NCBI RefSeq assembly: GCF_022763345.1
Contig: NZ_JALEGS010000100.1
Span: 1 to 64,000 of the forward strand
DNA: 64,000 nucleotides
Reading direction: 5' to 3'
From: Phaeodactylibacter sp.
GTDB taxonomy: Bacteria; Bacteroidota; Bacteroidia; Chitinophagales; Saprospiraceae
The translations under genes were made by a program, and so were the position numbers. Positions 33,690-42,707 of the stretch are shown in pieces (the first letter of the stretch is position 1; each line of letters opens with the position of its first letter). The notes below the pieces were generated by a model that had not been told where the DNA came from, made no database searches, and worked only from the letters and a program-made list of their open reading frames with translations.

Positions 33690-35804
33690 CTACTGTACGC
33701 TAATCCGTTGGAGGTGGTTGCCCAACTTCAACCAGTACATACCAGGTGCCATGCCTTTGAGGTCCAGTTCGGCATTTACCTGCCCGGCATTAAGCTGTTG
33801 TGCTTGCACCAACTGCCCGTACGTATTGACTACAAGTAGTTGGGCCGCTACAGATACAGGGCGCTCCAACTGAACCTGAAGCATTCCCCTTACCGGATTG
33901 GGGTACGCACGGAATGAACTGGCAACAGTGCCTTCTACAACCTGCTGAGGCATGGGTACCTGAGCCGCACGCGCACGCTCCCACTCTGCATCCCAGGCAT
34001 CGAGCGTTTCCTGAGAGAGTGCAAGGACTTCCGATTGACCTGCATCTTCCGGTTCTTCGCCAATAAAGCGCAGATTACTCACTACGCCACCGGCTGTGAC
34101 CTGGTCGTTGGCAGAAAATAAAGCCATCCCTATTTCCACACATTCGGGCAGATCCAACTCTACGGCATGAATGGGCGCGAAAGGGTTGCTGCCAAAGCGC
34201 AGTGCGCCCCTTACAACGTTGTTATTAGGCTTTCGCCAGAGCCGCATGAATACCCGTTCGCTATCTCCAGGGAAATCACCATAGAAGAGTACGTTACGGT
34301 CTCCTTCGAAAACGAAACGCTCCTGCCAGCGGAAAATACTGGTCAGGTTGGCCGTAAAAGAGGCATAAACATCGGATGGGTCATTACTTGCCCGGATCAT
34401 AAGCCCAATATTGCTGCTGGGATCTATGGATTCTACTTCCACCTGCAAGCCGGTACGGCCACACAGCGTCCGGGTAATGTAGGCGTAGTTATCTTCGGTC
34501 AGATCAGGCTGATTGAAAGCGGTGGTGGTGATGGTAAACGCTCCCCGCTCCGGATTATTGGAGGTACAGGGATTGTAGGCAAAGGTACTGCCATCAGGTG
34601 TGTATCCTACATTCACGCCTGTCCAGCCAGGCAGCAACGTATCGCCAATAGCCACTGTCACATTGGCATCGCAACTGTCCGAATAACCTAGTGCATCAGT
34701 CGCTACCAGGCGGACAGATTGGGGCACTTCCACGTCATCACAATAGAAAGTAGCCTGACCGGAGGTCGTCAAGTCAATTTCCTCATACCCTGGCATGCTG
34801 CCCCCGTCTATATCAGAAGGATAAACAGTCCCCTCGCCCAGCGGGCCCAGAATCAGATCGAAATCCTGGCACACGGCTTCCGGGACCGGGTGGCAGGTAT
34901 AGGTGAGTTCGTAATTGCCGGTAGCGCCATCTGCTCCATCCACATAGACATAGTAGGTCATGCCAGCTTGAGTGATGCCGTGCAGGAAAGACGTGTTGCC
35001 CGTGCCGCCGTTGTCATCTGACAACACACAGGTGAAGTCGCCTTCGCAACCTTCCGGGCTGATGTATACGGAAAGGCGGGTATCGAAATCCGTACCAGGG
35101 TGGTCAGTAGACAGCACGCCAATCTCACCGCTGCCCACAATGGTATACCATGCCCCCTGCCCCATCTCTTGGAAGCAAGTTGGCGGGCTATCTACGATCG
35201 TTAGCAGGTCAGTGGAAGCGCTCACTGTGGTTCCGCAGGGGAGTTCTGTTGCCCGCTGGCAGATGTCGTTGCGCATGGGTGGGATAAAACCAAGAGACCA
35301 ATCTACAACAGTGCCTTTGTCAGTCCGCACATCGTCGCAGATTTCCAGCTTCCAGGTACCGTTCACAGGCTCACCGTCAAAAGCGGCAGCGATGGACCCG
35401 CCTTCTGCCTGGAATTTACCCTCAAAGGGCGACATACCACTGGTGATGGGCAGCTCGCCATCCTGAAAGCGGGTATTGTAGTAATTGGCACCAAAGCCGT
35501 TGTCGGTCGTCAGTTCCAGCGAAGTGCCGGAAGGAGAAGTCAGATAAATATCAAGGTCACCGGACCAGGTATGATCAATATTGATCTGTACATAATACAG
35601 TTCATGCTCATCGCCAATTTCGCCCGTTAGGGTGACATCAGCGGTGAAGGGGGTAAGGTCCGGACATTCGTCATCCGGAATATCGCCGGTAGTGCCTTGA
35701 AAAATCTGAGCTTGTGCCAGGGCTCCGGTCAGGAGTAGTGCCAGAACCAGCCCGGACCGCAGCTGTAGAGGAAAAAGGAAGAGGTTGCGTACAAAACCGT
35801 TCAT
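33690..35804 (-). CDS. T9SS-secreted P-domain protein
   Basis: Starts at ATG 35804 (MNGFVRNLFL...), which places the signal peptide (ends ALAQAQ) at the N-terminus; the 12 upstream codons are not needed. Residues about 20-175 are a proprotein-convertase P domain (HTWSGDLDIYLTSPSGTS, VNGTWKLEICDD). About 180-300 resembles a bacterial pre-peptidase beta-sandwich (GQGAWYTIVGSGE, FDTRLSVYISPEGC, YYVYVDGADG). About 390-605 is a jelly-roll-like region that may bind carbohydrate (YITRTLCGRTGLQVEVE). The final 80 residues are a T9SS sorting domain (FRAYPNPVRGMLQV ... LQRISVQ). No protease domain is attached, though P domains usually flank one. It is likely a secreted or surface-attached binding protein. 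Confidence 0.82.
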   Translation of the reverse strand: MNGFVRNLFLFPLQLRSGLVLALLLTGALAQAQIFQGTTGDIPDDECPDLTPFTADVTLTGEIGDEHELYYVQINIDHTWSGDLDIYLTSPSGTSLELTTDNGFGANYYNTRFQDGELPITSGMSPFEGKFQAEGGSIAAAFDGEPVNGTWKLEICDDVRTDKGTVVDWSLGFIPPMRNDICQRATELPCGTTVSASTDLLTIVDSPPTCFQEMGQGAWYTIVGSGEIGVLSTDHPGTDFDTRLSVYISPEGCEGDFTCVLSDDNGGTGNTSFLHGITQAGMTYYVYVDGADGATGNYELTYTCHPVPEAVCQDFDLILGPLGEGTVYPSDIDGGSMPGYEEIDLTTSGQATFYCDDVEVPQSVRLVATDALGYSDSCDANVTVAIGDTLLPGWTGVNVGYTPDGSTFAYNPCTSNNPERGAFTITTTAFNQPDLTEDNYAYITRTLCGRTGLQVEVESIDPSSNIGLMIRASNDPSDVYASFTANLTSIFRWQERFVFEGDRNVLFYGDFPGDSERVFMRLWRKPNNNVVRGALRFGSNPFAPIHAVELDLPECVEIGMALFSANDQVTAGGVVSNLRFIGEEPEDAGQSEVLALSQETLDAWDAEWERARAAQVPMPQQVVEGTVASSFRAYPNPVRGMLQVQLERPVSVAAQLLVVNTYGQLVQAQQLNAGQVNAELDLKGMAPGMYWLKLGNHLQRISVQ

Positions 35805-36064
35805 AAAGTTAAGATTTGGTGTTGGCCGCACACGGGGCACGGCAACATCTTGTCAATGAATACCAAGGCATCTGACACCAGTCAGCGACCTGATAAATGC
35901 CAATCTTAAGTTTGTGATTTGTACGAGTAGGTTTCCTGAAACAGAAAACTGTCCTCTGTGATTTGTGCCGTAAAGATAGCGTTATTTTGGGGAATTCCAG
36001 GATTTCTTTTTTGGAATGTCAATAGAAAACCCGAATCCGTGAAAACTTCGAATTTGGTAGCAGC

Positions 36065-39000
36065 CTACGCTCCCAATTGTTCTAGTACAGCCTCAAAGGT
36101 CTGGCGGAAGTCTTGCTGCCAAATGGCGACCGCTTCCTCTAAGTGGGCTTTGGCACGGGCTACGGCTTCCAAATCGCCGCCTTCTTCCGAGACCAGAAGC
36201 AAGAAATACGCCAACAACGCTTCAATTACCGGGCGTTGCGATAAATGCCAGCGTGTTGCTTCGTTCTGTTCCGAATCGTACAGTAAAATGAAAAGGTCTT
36301 CCAGTGCAAAGCGCATCAAAATGTGATAGTGCCCGTATTCTGAAGCCTGCACCTTCACCATGAAGCGCCAGTCGCGGCGGGCGGCTTCCAACAGCGCCTG
36401 CAACAACATCCGCACCACCCGGTAGGATAAAGGCTGACGGGGCGGCACTGCTTCCAGCGCACGAAACAGCGCTTCCAGAATATCGTAAATCAAAGGCTCC
36501 TGCCCTACCCATTGGGGGTGGTCCAATACGGCGTCAAAAACCACCTCCAGAATATCCAGGATTTGCTCCTGGCTCAGGCGGGGCTTCCAGCGGCCGGAAC
36601 GGGGCGGCTCCGCGATCGCTTTCAGGGTTTGCTCCAGCGCCATGACAAGCAGGTTAACCGGTTCTTCTTCATCCAAATCCAATACCAGGTGGAGGTGGCG
36701 GGCTGTACTTTCAATAGTCAGCCGCAGGAGTTCCGGCAACAGGGCGGGCTGCCCTATCCCACTATCGAGCAATGCACCGGCAACATCGGATACCAGTAGT
36801 TGCAAGACCCGGTCGTGGCCAACAAGTTCGGGATACTGATCAAGGGCTAAAAGCGCGGACTCAACCAACTGTTCGGCTTGAACCTCATTAAACCCTTCGC
36901 TGAAATTGATCCCGTTCTGGCCAAATAATACCAGATCGATCAAAATGAGGCCGCGTTCGTTTGGGTAGCGCAGCAGCAGGCCATCCAATATATAAGATAA
37001 AATTTCTTCCAAAAGATGCAGACGGTGGGCAGGCGTATCGTCTTCTGTTGGGAAGGTAAAGCTAAACACCATTCGCAGGGCGTGCTCCAGAATACTACGC
37101 TCCAGGCTGTCGGTAGAGAAACGCACGGCAACCAACACCTTCGGGCTCCGAACCGCCGCATACAGACTGGCTTGAATGATCATTTCCAGTGTCCCGGTTG
37201 ACAATCGGCTACCGGCAGGCACCGTTTCCAGTACATCAAATACGGTATCCAGCACCGTCCGCAGTATCGTTTCCTGTCCCACTGCTCCGGTTATCCAGTC
37301 CGGATAGCGCACAACTTCTTCCAGCAGCAACTCCAAAATATAGAGCCCCTGCTCCGGGCTCAATCCCGGCCGCCAACGCCCTTCCCGATCCTCCCGGCGG
37401 GTCAATGCCGCTAATATTTCCCGGGTAGCCAGGACCAACAGGTGGCGGGGTGTTCCGGTATCGGCATCAATGAGTACATGCGCATGCTCGCCCGTCTTTT
37501 CCAGAACCAACCGCAGCAGAAAAGGCAACAGCCCAGGTTGCCGCAAACCAGCTGCATCTACCGCGCGGGCCAGGCTGCGGACCAAATGCTGCATCCCTTT
37601 GTTCTGGGTGACCAGCTCGGGATAGTTCGCGAAAGCCAAAAGGGCCGCATCGATCAGGTCATCGGCAAGGTCCGCATTGAAGCCTTGCGCATAGACAATA
37701 CCGCTCTCAAATAAGACCAGCTCTGTGAGGACCAGCCCGGCGCGGTTGGGGTGTTCTGCGATGATGGTCTCGAGTACGTATTCCAGCAGCTCTTCCAGCA
37801 GTTCCAGGCGGCTGAGCTTTGGGGTTTTCTTATCATAAACGAGGATGAAAATGAGCTGTAGCGCCTGCTCAAGGATAATGGTTTCCCGCTCGTCTGTACT
37901 CCAGGGCAGGGTATCGAGGACGGATTCGCTCGTTAGGGCGGTACGCAGGCTTATGCGAATGATGTAGTGCAAGACTTCAGGAGACAAGCGTTCGCCTTCC
38001 GGCAAATGCCGCAGCGCCCCAAAAACCACGTCCACGACTTCTGCCAAAACGGGCCGCCCCCGTACCTCTTCATTGATCCAGGCCGGATTAGCCACTACTT
38101 CTGAAAGCAGGAATTCCAGAAGATCCCGCCAGTCTGAGCGGGTGAGCGCAGTTTCCCAGCCGCTTTGTTCCGCATTCCTGCTTATCACAGTAAGGATTTG
38201 CCGGAGGGCACTGACCAACAGGTGCTCAGCTGTGCCTTCAGTGGCAGGCCAGAGTACCGGCATGTGCACGGCAGACTGCTCCAGTATGATGCGGAGGAGC
38301 TCCGGCAAAAGGCCGGGCTGATTCAGGTTTGTCTCCCGTAGGACAAGCGCGGTTTGAGCAATCAGGTCTTCGAGGTTGCGCTCTCCGCTAATCAGACTGG
38401 GATGGGCAGCGACCACCTCCAGTGTTACCTGCACCAGCTCATCCAGCGTTGTAACACTCAGCGTTTCCCGCAGGCTCACCCGTCCCGCATCGTCATCAAG
38501 GATAGCCCGCAGCAGGACGCCCGTGCTCCGCTCAATGATCCGGCTGCTTGGGTAGTTGGTGTTGAATAGTAATTCCGGATTGGCGGCTATGAATTCCCCG
38601 GCATGCCGGATACTGCTACGCAACAGCAGCTGCCCCCAGTTGATGAGCGCTTCCTGATCCTCAAAACTCAGTTCGACCGAGCGTTGGTAGAGGTCTTCCG
38701 CAATATGCCGGGTGGTGGTACGAATGAACAGCTGCACTTTCTCATCCTCACTGACTTCAGGTGCCAGCTCGCCAACCGTTTCCGCAGCAGCGGCAAAAAG
38801 CCGGGGCAGGAGCATGGCATTAAACTGCTCGTACAAAGGCTGTCCTTCTGCAAATTGGATGTCGTCAAAAGCACTAAGGAAGTGGCGGAGAATGCGCCCT
38901 TTGGAAGCATGCTGATTCAGCGCCCCGGGCACGTCCAGGAAGTAGTCGATCCCGATTTCCACCAGGCTGCCCACCACGAGCTTCAACGCACTATCGCGTT

Positions 39001-39394
39001 CCAGGTAGCCCTCCTGCCACTGCCGGACCCGGAAAAGGTTCCACAGGTCCTGCGACTGCAACTCCAGCACCTTGCCTTCGCCTACCTGTTTAAAGCCCAG
39101 GTAGTACTGCCGGTAGCGCTTTAGATCTTCTTCCGGGAGCTGCAAGTCCTGCATCGCCCGCTGATGCAGGCGTTTGAGGTCATCAAAATTGTCCAGGAGC
39201 TCTGGAGACCATTCGAAGTAGGCGATCATGGTAGCCAGATCGATATTCGTATCAAAATCGGGCAGCGGAAGAACCAGGATACGCCCCTGCAGGCTTTGCG
39301 CATAAGCACGCTGTACATTCCGGCTTAGCTTGATGGCCGAATTGATCGCAAACAGAACGGCCTCAGCGGCCAGAGTAGGTGTGGAAATGGGCAT
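36065..39394 (-). CDS. Unrecognised 1109-residue helical protein with three ~262-residue repeats
   Basis: No signal peptide or membrane span, so cytoplasmic. The sequence is Leu/Glu-rich and reads as almost all helix. From about residue 320 it repeats itself three times with a period of 260-263 residues: QPGLLPELLRIILE at Gln359, QPGLLPFLLRLVLE at Gln619 and QPALLPELLRLTIE at Gln882. Each is followed by a LLV-AL-EIL-A stretch, a W-x-x-LS-EQ-x-ILE block, a SP-EVLHYIIRISL-type helix, and GLVLTELVLFESGI / GLILIDLVLFGQNGI. The N-terminal 310 residues are different. No known family, catalytic motif or nucleotide-binding loop is visible. It follows the GNAT gene by 43 bases and may be co-transcribed with it. 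A large alpha-solenoid scaffold is the plainest guess. Confidence 0.75.
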   Translation of the reverse strand: MPISTPTLAAEAVLFAINSAIKLSRNVQRAYAQSLQGRILVLPLPDFDTNIDLATMIAYFEWSPELLDNFDDLKRLHQRAMQDLQLPEEDLKRYRQYYLGFKQVGEGKVLELQSQDLWNLFRVRQWQEGYLERDSALKLVVGSLVEIGIDYFLDVPGALNQHASKGRILRHFLSAFDDIQFAEGQPLYEQFNAMLLPRLFAAAAETVGELAPEVSEDEKVQLFIRTTTRHIAEDLYQRSVELSFEDQEALINWGQLLLRSSIRHAGEFIAANPELLFNTNYPSSRIIERSTGVLLRAILDDDAGRVSLRETLSVTTLDELVQVTLEVVAAHPSLISGERNLEDLIAQTALVLRETNLNQPGLLPELLRIILEQSAVHMPVLWPATEGTAEHLLVSALRQILTVISRNAEQSGWETALTRSDWRDLLEFLLSEVVANPAWINEEVRGRPVLAEVVDVVFGALRHLPEGERLSPEVLHYIIRISLRTALTSESVLDTLPWSTDERETIILEQALQLIFILVYDKKTPKLSRLELLEELLEYVLETIIAEHPNRAGLVLTELVLFESGIVYAQGFNADLADDLIDAALLAFANYPELVTQNKGMQHLVRSLARAVDAAGLRQPGLLPFLLRLVLEKTGEHAHVLIDADTGTPRHLLVLATREILAALTRREDREGRWRPGLSPEQGLYILELLLEEVVRYPDWITGAVGQETILRTVLDTVFDVLETVPAGSRLSTGTLEMIIQASLYAAVRSPKVLVAVRFSTDSLERSILEHALRMVFSFTFPTEDDTPAHRLHLLEEILSYILDGLLLRYPNERGLILIDLVLFGQNGINFSEGFNEVQAEQLVESALLALDQYPELVGHDRVLQLLVSDVAGALLDSGIGQPALLPELLRLTIESTARHLHLVLDLDEEEPVNLLVMALEQTLKAIAEPPRSGRWKPRLSQEQILDILEVVFDAVLDHPQWVGQEPLIYDILEALFRALEAVPPRQPLSYRVVRMLLQALLEAARRDWRFMVKVQASEYGHYHILMRFALEDLFILLYDSEQNEATRWHLSQRPVIEALLAYFLLLVSEEGGDLEAVARAKAHLEEAVAIWQQDFRQTFEAVLEQLGA

Positions 39395-39437
39395 TTGGGG
39401 TTGATTTTTCGGTAATCATTGATAATTGCAACTGTGA

Positions 39438-40016
39438 TTAGATCCCTAAATATTCAGAACGGGTTAACCCGAAGAGCATGGTATCGATCAGCTCGCCACT
39501 AAGCTTTCGGAAATCGCCCCGAAGATCACCCTCCCGTCGAAAGCCGCACTTTCGTGCCAGCCGCTGGCTCGCTACATTTTCCATGGCCGTACGCAACAGC
39601 AGCTTTTCCAGTACCAATTGCTTGAAAGCGAACGGCTGCACGACCCGCAGCGCCTCGGTCATCAGCCCCTGCCCCATGTATTCCCGATCAATGAAATAGC
39701 CGACTTCCCCCTTTGGCGTTTCCCAATCAATGTGGAACAGGCGGACCAGCCCAATCAGTTCGGTGGTTTGGTTGTGCCAAATGCCAAAGCAATAGCCTTT
39801 CTGCAGGTGCCAGTCAGCCAGCCTTCGTCGCACGAAAAACTCCGCATGCTCAGGATCGCTGATTTCTTTCAGCGTCCTTGGGAAGGCATCGTACAGCAAG
39901 CTGTAATTATCCTCCACCAGTTCATAAAGCGCTGCCCCGTCTCCTTCGCGAAAGCGGCGGACGAGGACATGCTGGCTGAGAAGGGCCGTATCAATATGGA
40001 GCAAACGCGCCTGCAT
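39438..40016 (-). CDS. GNAT family N-acetyltransferase, RimJ/RimL type
   Basis: Protein of 192 residues from the ATG at 40016 (MQARLLHIDT); the 20 extra codons upstream lack family sequence. It has the RimJ/RimL pattern: VLVRRFREGDGAALYELV at the N-terminus, GYFIDREYMGQGLMTEAL as the acetyl-CoA pyrophosphate-binding segment (Q/R-x-x-G-x-G/A) and ENVASQRLARKCGFRREGDL as motif B. It should transfer acetyl from acetyl-CoA to an N-terminal amine or small amine; the substrate cannot be read from the sequence. It precedes the large repeat protein on the same strand. Confidence 0.88.
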   Translation of the reverse strand: MQARLLHIDTALLSQHVLVRRFREGDGAALYELVEDNYSLLYDAFPRTLKEISDPEHAEFFVRRRLADWHLQKGYCFGIWHNQTTELIGLVRLFHIDWETPKGEVGYFIDREYMGQGLMTEALRVVQPFAFKQLVLEKLLLRTAMENVASQRLARKCGFRREGDLRGDFRKLSGELIDTMLFGLTRSEYLGI

Positions 40017-40150
40017 AGTGCTGTTTTTCCGAAAGGTACAGCTTTTCAGCCAATGCTCAGGCGGGCTGCTGACCAAAATTCGCAGGAATAGCCCCCTACC
40101 ATTTATTAACTTAGCGACGATTGTTTGAACATCAAAAATGGAATACTCGT

Positions 40151-41728
40151 ATGAAAAAACTGTTATTTATTTTGTCCGGCCTGCTACTGACCTCTGGCCT
40201 ATGGGCACAGGAGCCGGTCAATGAAGAACTTGTCACGGCGATCCGCAAGCACGGGCTCGACCAAAGCCAAGCCATGAAGACTGCCCAGCTGATGATGGAT
40301 GTCTACGGCCCACGCCTGACAGGCTCTCCTATGCTGGAAAAAGCAACCGAATGGGCCATTGGCCAGCTCGAAGAATGGGGCATGGAGAATGTACACACCG
40401 AGGAGTGGGGCCCCTTTGGCCGCAGCTGGGAACTGCAGCACTTTGAGATGCATGCCCATACCCCCACCTACTGGTCCGTTATTGGCGTACCCAAAGCCTG
40501 GTCGCCTTCTGTCAAAGCCGATGAAGCCGAAGTCATCTACCTGGAGGCCAATACCAAGGAAGAACTAGACGCCTACAAAGGCAAGCTGAAGGGCAAAATT
40601 ATTTTGGTAGACACCCTCCGTTCAATTGAGGAGTGGTTCGATGCGCCGGCCCGCCGCTACGAAAGCGATGACCTCCTCGACATGGCCAATGCCGATATGC
40701 CTACTCCGCGCCCGCGCCGGAACTACAATACGACCGGCGGCTTTTCCTTCAACAAATACCTGTGGGAGACCCTGGCTGAGGAAGATCCGATCGCGGTGCT
40801 TGACCGCAGCTACAAAGGTGACCTGGGCACGGTGTTCGTATCGGGTGCGCGCACGGGCGAGTGGGGCAGTTACCGGGAGGAAGGCACCAAGGTCGTCCCT
40901 CAGATCACACTGGCCGTGGAACACTACAACCGCATTTTCCGCCTGTTGCAGCAAGGCATACCGGTGAAGCTCAGCCTCGACCTGAAGGCCCGCTATTACA
41001 ACCCGGACGATGGCATGGAGCGCAATATCATTGCCGAGATCCCCGGCACAGATCTCAAGGACGAAGTGGTTATTTTTGGTGCTCACTTTGACAGCTGGCA
41101 TGCGGCTACCGGCGCGACCGATAATGGCGCAGGCTCCACGGTTATGATGGAAGCCGCGCGTATCCTGCAGGAGGTCATCAAAGAAACCGGTGTTAAGCCC
41201 CGCCGCACCCTGCGCCTGGCACTTTGGACCGGTGAGGAGCAGGGACTGTACGGCAGCCGGGGCTATGTGGGCGAGCACTATGCGGAATTCCCGGAAGGCA
41301 CCTACAATCCGCAGTCAATTAAGCCGGCTCAGGAGAAAGTGTCTGCTTACTACAATCTTGACAATGGCACCGGCAAAATCCGGGGTGTTTATCTGCAGGG
41401 CAATCAGGCTGTCGGCCCGATCTTCCGTTCCTGGCTGGAGCCTTTCAAAGACCTCGAAGCAGGCACCCTCACGCTATCCAATACCGGTGGGACCGACCAT
41501 CTGGCATTTGATGCGGTAGGCATTCCCGGTTTCCAGTTTATTCAGGACCCCATGGCGTACTTCACCCGCACCCACCACAGCAATATGGACAACCTCGACC
41601 ACCTGGTGGAAGACGACCTCAAGCAGGCCGCTACAATAATCGCCTCCTTTGTGATGCATACCGCCATGCGCGATGAGCTGCTGCCCCGCAAGCCACTGGA
41701 CCTGGGCGAGGCGAGAAGCGAAGAATAA
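40151..41728 (+). CDS. M28 family zinc metallopeptidase, exported
   Basis: Protein of 525 residues from ATG 40151, with signal peptide MKKLLFILSGLLLTSGLWAQ (a TTG-initiated longer frame would bury it). The full di-zinc set of the M28 (aminopeptidase/carboxypeptidase Q-like) family is visible: His312 (GAHFDSW), Asp324 (GATDNGAG), the catalytic pair Glu362-Glu363 (WTGEEQG), Asp404 (NLDNGTG) and His475 (TRTHHSNMD). A protease-associated-like domain precedes it (residues about 110-250). It should trim peptides in the periplasm or outside. It is a single gene closed by its own hairpin terminator. Identification is firm, substrate unknown. Confidence 0.93.
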   Translation: MKKLLFILSGLLLTSGLWAQEPVNEELVTAIRKHGLDQSQAMKTAQLMMDVYGPRLTGSPMLEKATEWAIGQLEEWGMENVHTEEWGPFGRSWELQHFEMHAHTPTYWSVIGVPKAWSPSVKADEAEVIYLEANTKEELDAYKGKLKGKIILVDTLRSIEEWFDAPARRYESDDLLDMANADMPTPRPRRNYNTTGGFSFNKYLWETLAEEDPIAVLDRSYKGDLGTVFVSGARTGEWGSYREEGTKVVPQITLAVEHYNRIFRLLQQGIPVKLSLDLKARYYNPDDGMERNIIAEIPGTDLKDEVVIFGAHFDSWHAATGATDNGAGSTVMMEAARILQEVIKETGVKPRRTLRLALWTGEEQGLYGSRGYVGEHYAEFPEGTYNPQSIKPAQEKVSAYYNLDNGTGKIRGVYLQGNQAVGPIFRSWLEPFKDLEAGTLTLSNTGGTDHLAFDAVGIPGFQFIQDPMAYFTRTHHSNMDNLDHLVEDDLKQAATIIASFVMHTAMRDELLPRKPLDLGEARSEE

Positions 41729-41778
41729 GGGCCGCTCAACCTGTTATCCTACTCAGCTAGTAGGTATTTAAACAGAAT

Positions 41779-41834
41779 AATAGTGACTTTTCCCAAGGTA
41801 ACTTTATCTTTAGGGAAAGGTCACTATTTTATTT
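41779..41834 (+). terminator. Terminator of the M28 peptidase gene
   Basis: AATAGTGACTTTTCCC (41779-41794) pairs with GGGAAAGGTCACTATT (41813-41828), 16 pairs with one G-U, 18-base loop, followed by TTTATTTA. The gap to the next gene is about 100 bases. Confidence 0.85.
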
Positions 41835-41932
41835 AGTGAACTACATTACTGAAGCCGCATGAAGTTACAGCTAACTTGCCTGCCCGGTAATACCCATACT
41901 GAAAGCCAATTTCATTCACCAATACTACAACC

Positions 41933-42649
41933 ATGCTGCAACGGAAATTTGACGAAATTGTTAAAGCTGTTTTCCCAAACGCCATAGATGCCAAAGACAC
42001 TTCCGTCCGGTATATGGGCCGGATGCAAGACGAATATGGGCTGGATGTATCCAAGGTCCTGATGGCTACTTCGCTTTGTTCGGATGACATCAACGTGCCC
42101 TCCACCACCTTCTTCAATGTCCTGTTTGGCCCTTTCATCATGGGCGGGCTGGGGGGCATTCCCTTTGCCGGGCAAACCGGCATGACCGCCTTCGCCCACC
42201 ATATTCCTGACGAGGGCTCTGCCTTTATTTTCTACGGGCCGCACATCGGGGTTACCCTGGAAGGCGAAACCGGCAAAATGTACCGGCCTCGGCAAGACCA
42301 CCCGGGAAACTCCTGCGGTGCGCTCATGCTGGCTCTGGACCGCTTCCGGAAGGACGACAACTACAGCCCTCAGGTGCACGACGATGACTATCAGCAAATG
42401 ACGCTGGAGAAGAGCCTTCTGCCCTACCGGGAGGAAATCCTGGCGGCTGACAATCAGGAAGTGGCTATTACCGAAGCCACCTATAAAATTATTGACCAGA
42501 AGATCCATCAGTACATCAATGATACCAGGAAGGAGTTCCATGGTGATCACGTTGCGCTGCTGGGCGGTATCATCATCAATACCGACTACGGGCTTGATGA
42601 CTATTTTGCGGTTCGAAATTTCGAGGTCATAAACCTGAAAGAATTGTAG
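41933..42649 (+). CDS. LCIB-type (theta-class) carbonic anhydrase homologue
   Basis: Cytoplasmic protein of 238 residues matching the LCIB/LCIC family, known from the algal CO2-concentrating mechanism and later recognised as a beta-like carbonic anhydrase group. Expected zinc ligands are Cys49 (SLCSDD), His89 or His90 (AFAHHIP) and Cys128 (GNSCGAL). The family blocks GGLGGIPFAGQTGM, FYGPHIGV and GETGKMYRP are all present. The beta-CA motif C-x-D-x-R is only partly kept: Asp51 is there but the next position is Ile53, not Arg, so activity cannot be assumed. It lies 58 bases before an APC-type permease on the same strand and may form an operon with it. The homology is convincing, the catalytic state is open. 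Confidence 0.82.
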   Translation: MLQRKFDEIVKAVFPNAIDAKDTSVRYMGRMQDEYGLDVSKVLMATSLCSDDINVPSTTFFNVLFGPFIMGGLGGIPFAGQTGMTAFAHHIPDEGSAFIFYGPHIGVTLEGETGKMYRPRQDHPGNSCGALMLALDRFRKDDNYSPQVHDDDYQQMTLEKSLLPYREEILAADNQEVAITEATYKIIDQKIHQYINDTRKEFHGDHVALLGGIIINTDYGLDDYFAVRNFEVINLKEL

Positions 42650-42707
42650 GCAAAAGCCGTAATAGTGTTGTTCTTTGGATTGAGCAGTACCCAAAACCAA
42701 CTGCACT

